This document shows positions 62,657 to 64,000 of a stretch of DNA of 64,000 nucleotides, piece after piece. The notes beneath the pieces were generated by a model. That model saw only the letters and a list, made by a program, of their open reading frames with translations, did no database searches and was not told the origin of the DNA. How positions within the stretch are numbered: the stretch's first letter is position 1; every line of letters starts with the position of its first letter. The position numbers and the translations under genes are program-made. Origin of the DNA: JAUVUV01 sp964548275 (GTDB lineage: Bacteria; Gemmatimonadota; Glassbacteria; GWA2-58-10); contig CAZJQI010000020.1 in the NCBI GenBank assembly GCA_964548275.1, positions 1-64,000 of the forward strand, read 5' to 3'.

Positions 62657-62851
62657 TTTAGAGCCACTGGTTATGGCACACCGGCAGGCGAGGAAATTTA
62701 TGTGGCTGAGGACAGCCTTGTGCTTGTGCCGGGAAAAGCGAAACAGGTTGTATTCGATCTGCCCCAGGCGGAATGGATCAGGCCTGCGATGGTGGGAAAC
62801 TCGTGGACGGGGAATGTGGGGATTGAGGAACTGAAGGCATTGTCGAGGTAA
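62657..62851 (+). pseudogene. C-terminal remnant of an unidentified gene
   Basis: From just after a TAG (62654-62656) the plus strand reads about 64 codons with normal protein character, including GEEIYVAEDSLVLVPGKAKQ and MVGNSWTGNVGIEELKALSR, to a TAA. No start or longer protein is available upstream. It resembles the end of a beta-rich enzyme and appears to be a cut-off gene. Confidence 0.45.
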
Positions 62852-62865
62852 GCAGGGTTGTGGAT

Positions 62866-63456
62866 TCATTCTCCTCGAAGTAATCTCTGATGTTGATTTG
62901 CTATTAATATCTTAATTTCAACAATTCTATTACGAATACAAATATCTTCTGTGGAAAGTTTATTAACAATTTCTGTACCAAGTAACTCATGAGCTAAAGT
63001 GGTAAGATGGGTTTCAATTTCGTTAATGTGTGGTAACCAATAATCATACTGTTTTTGACGATTATAATGACCTGAAATGATAGCAATATGGGCGGTCTTA
63101 CTTCTTAACAAAAGGACAATTCCTTTTATATCATTAGCACCCAAAAGCTTTATAACTCTATTTAACTGCATCATTGGAAAATCTTGAGTTTTGATGCCAA
63201 GTCTTTCTCTGGTTAATCCTTTTTGAAATTCATCCATGTCTGGGATCGAATGTTTTAAAAAACTAACATATGCCAATACTGGATCGACGCCATTTAAAAT
63301 ATAGTTTTCGTGAAACCATTCCTGGAGCTCCCTGTGGGCCTGGCGATTTTCACGTTCAGTCAATTTAGAGTCCCTGTAAACAATGAAGCGATATGTGATA
63401 TAAATCCATAGTAACCACATGATAACATTAGGGATATTAACAGTCCAAGCGCTCAA
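62866..63456 (-). CDS. Membrane-anchored hypothetical protein
   Basis: 196 residues with one N-terminal membrane helix (PNVIMWLLWIYITYRFIVY) and a helical cytoplasmic domain of about 160 residues. No family is recognised. The sequence is AT-rich, unlike the surrounding fragments, and the gene is flanked on both sides by pieces of plus-strand genes. It may have been brought in with the neighbouring hypothetical gene. GGAGG lies just upstream of the ATG (CCAGGAGGTGC reading), supporting the start. Confidence 0.6.
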   Translation of the reverse strand: MSAWTVNIPNVIMWLLWIYITYRFIVYRDSKLTERENRQAHRELQEWFHENYILNGVDPVLAYVSFLKHSIPDMDEFQKGLTRERLGIKTQDFPMMQLNRVIKLLGANDIKGIVLLLRSKTAHIAIISGHYNRQKQYDYWLPHINEIETHLTTLAHELLGTEIVNKLSTEDICIRNRIVEIKILIANQHQRLLRGE

Positions 63457-63477
63457 AATGCACCTCCTGGATAAGAT

Positions 63478-63612
63478 ATGGCTATAAAAATCTTTACAAA
63501 TATTCTGGGCCGGGACTCGGCGATTACTGCGAGCGAAGCGGTGGACACGGTCTATCCCCTGGCGAACCTGGTGGATGAGGCGCGGGATACATGCGCCAAG
63601 GGAAAATTTTAA
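63478..63612 (+). pseudogene. N-terminal fragment of a truncated gene
   Basis: ATG 63478 opens a 44-codon frame (MAIKIFTNILGRDSAITASE, then VDTVYPLANLVDEARDTCAK) ending TAA 63610-63612. Base composition changes sharply at its end, to the AT-rich hypothetical gene on the other strand. The sequence reads like the beginning of a discoidin-type or structural protein, but it is too short to classify. Confidence 0.4.
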
Positions 63613-63615
63613 ATA

Positions 63616-63981
63616 TTAAGCATCTCCATACAACCTGTCATATTCACTTTTGATATTTGGTGGGAGTAGGTCTGTATGCTTCATTGGGTCTTCAAAACGT
63701 TCAACAAGCTGTTTTAGTCCAAGCTTAAAGCAACTATTATAATTCTTTATTCTTTGGGGAGAGATAATCGAAGAAGCACGAACTGATTTTACAGATTTCG
63801 AAGATTTTTCCAGTTGATTTGGTATGGAAAGAAGCTGTGTTAATACTACGTTCATGGCGTGTTGAAGAGAAGAAATTATAATAAATAATTCGAATTTAAA
63901 TTCCGTAAACGGATCAGAATTGTTTAAATATATCGCTTGTTTTTTTTGTAATAATACGTATGAATGATCAATTTGATTCAT
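63616..63981 (-). CDS. Hypothetical protein near the window edge
   Basis: 121 residues, mostly helical, no signal, AT-rich. ATG 63981 is 19 bases from the window end and no in-frame stop lies before the edge, so a longer start is possible. Features: FTEFKFELFIIISSLQHAMN (about 25-44) and a basic middle with KSSKSVKSVRASSIISPQR. No family is recognised. It may be of the same foreign origin as the gene at 62866. Confidence 0.5.
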   Translation of the reverse strand: MNQIDHSYVLLQKKQAIYLNNSDPFTEFKFELFIIISSLQHAMNVVLTQLLSIPNQLEKSSKSVKSVRASSIISPQRIKNYNSCFKLGLKQLVERFEDPMKHTDLLPPNIKSEYDRLYGDA

Positions 63982-64000
63982 AAACCTAAGGAAGGCAAAA

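Noticed and set aside
1..64000. CRISPR array
   Set aside because: No regularly spaced direct repeats and no cas genes were seen. The repeats present are palindromic mini-elements.

Overview
The window is a stretch of chromosome from a Gram-negative-type bacterium. It carries Tat and Sec signal peptides, lipoproteins, a TolB-like propeller, a SPOR protein and B12 uptake genes. The gene mix (polysaccharide-directed sulfatase and glycosidases, many two-component proteins, a DUF512-SPOR-der-plsY-gpsA operon, short ThiC, FapA) and the diverged proteins suggest an uncultured candidate phylum near the FCB/deltaproteobacterial neighbourhood. I cannot name the taxon from sequence alone. TAA, TAG and TGA all behave as stops.

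Layout. 1-3.8 kb: the tail of an unknown gene, a small membrane protein, a GH123-like glycosidase and a Tat-exported sulfatase. 3.8-6.4 kb: an amino-acid permease remnant, then a complete cobalamin-riboswitch unit (promoter, aptamer, terminator) driving a BtuD/BtuC-type ABC transporter. 6.6-20 kb: a minus-strand signalling island of receivers, histidine kinases, an NtrC-type activator and HD/HDOD proteins, several visibly damaged. 20-22.6 kb: a graveyard of receiver/PAS fragments, an IS110 fragment and an IS1595-family element broken by a 526-bp palindrome-rich insertion. 22.7-31.2 kb: a long minus-strand housekeeping series (TPR, ParA, propeller, DUF512, SPOR, der, plsY, gpsA, merR, tRNA-Pro). 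31.6-34.2 kb: rpmE, DUF1385 and prfA on the plus strand. 34.2-49.1 kb: a large unknown protein, an adenylate cyclase-ATPase-TPR protein, a ThiC-family enzyme, a TIM-barrel isomerase, DUF885, DUF4139, dGTPase-like, ORF6N, a DASS transporter and nadA.

49.4-55.1 kb is the most interesting part: an AT-rich, tightly overlapping four-gene minus-strand operon with its own candidate promoter. It encodes a protein with two GHKL ATPase domains (Hsp90/MutL-like in front, histidine-kinase-like behind), a receiver protein with a novel C-terminus, an unknown protein and an N6-adenine DNA methyltransferase. I propose it as a candidate genome-defence or DNA-modification system controlled by phosphotransfer; no recognisable nuclease is present.

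55.1-64 kb: a UroD-like protein, FapA, a CBS pair, a GH36-like alpha-galactosidase and a PHP phosphoesterase, ending in gene fragments and two AT-rich hypotheticals.

A recurring theme is small non-coding elements packed with nested perfect palindromes. Three are bounded by terminal inverted repeats (6665-6854, 17721-17999, 21837-22362), and one is a free-standing cloverleaf-like block (519-603). One supplies the stop codon of a truncated response regulator.
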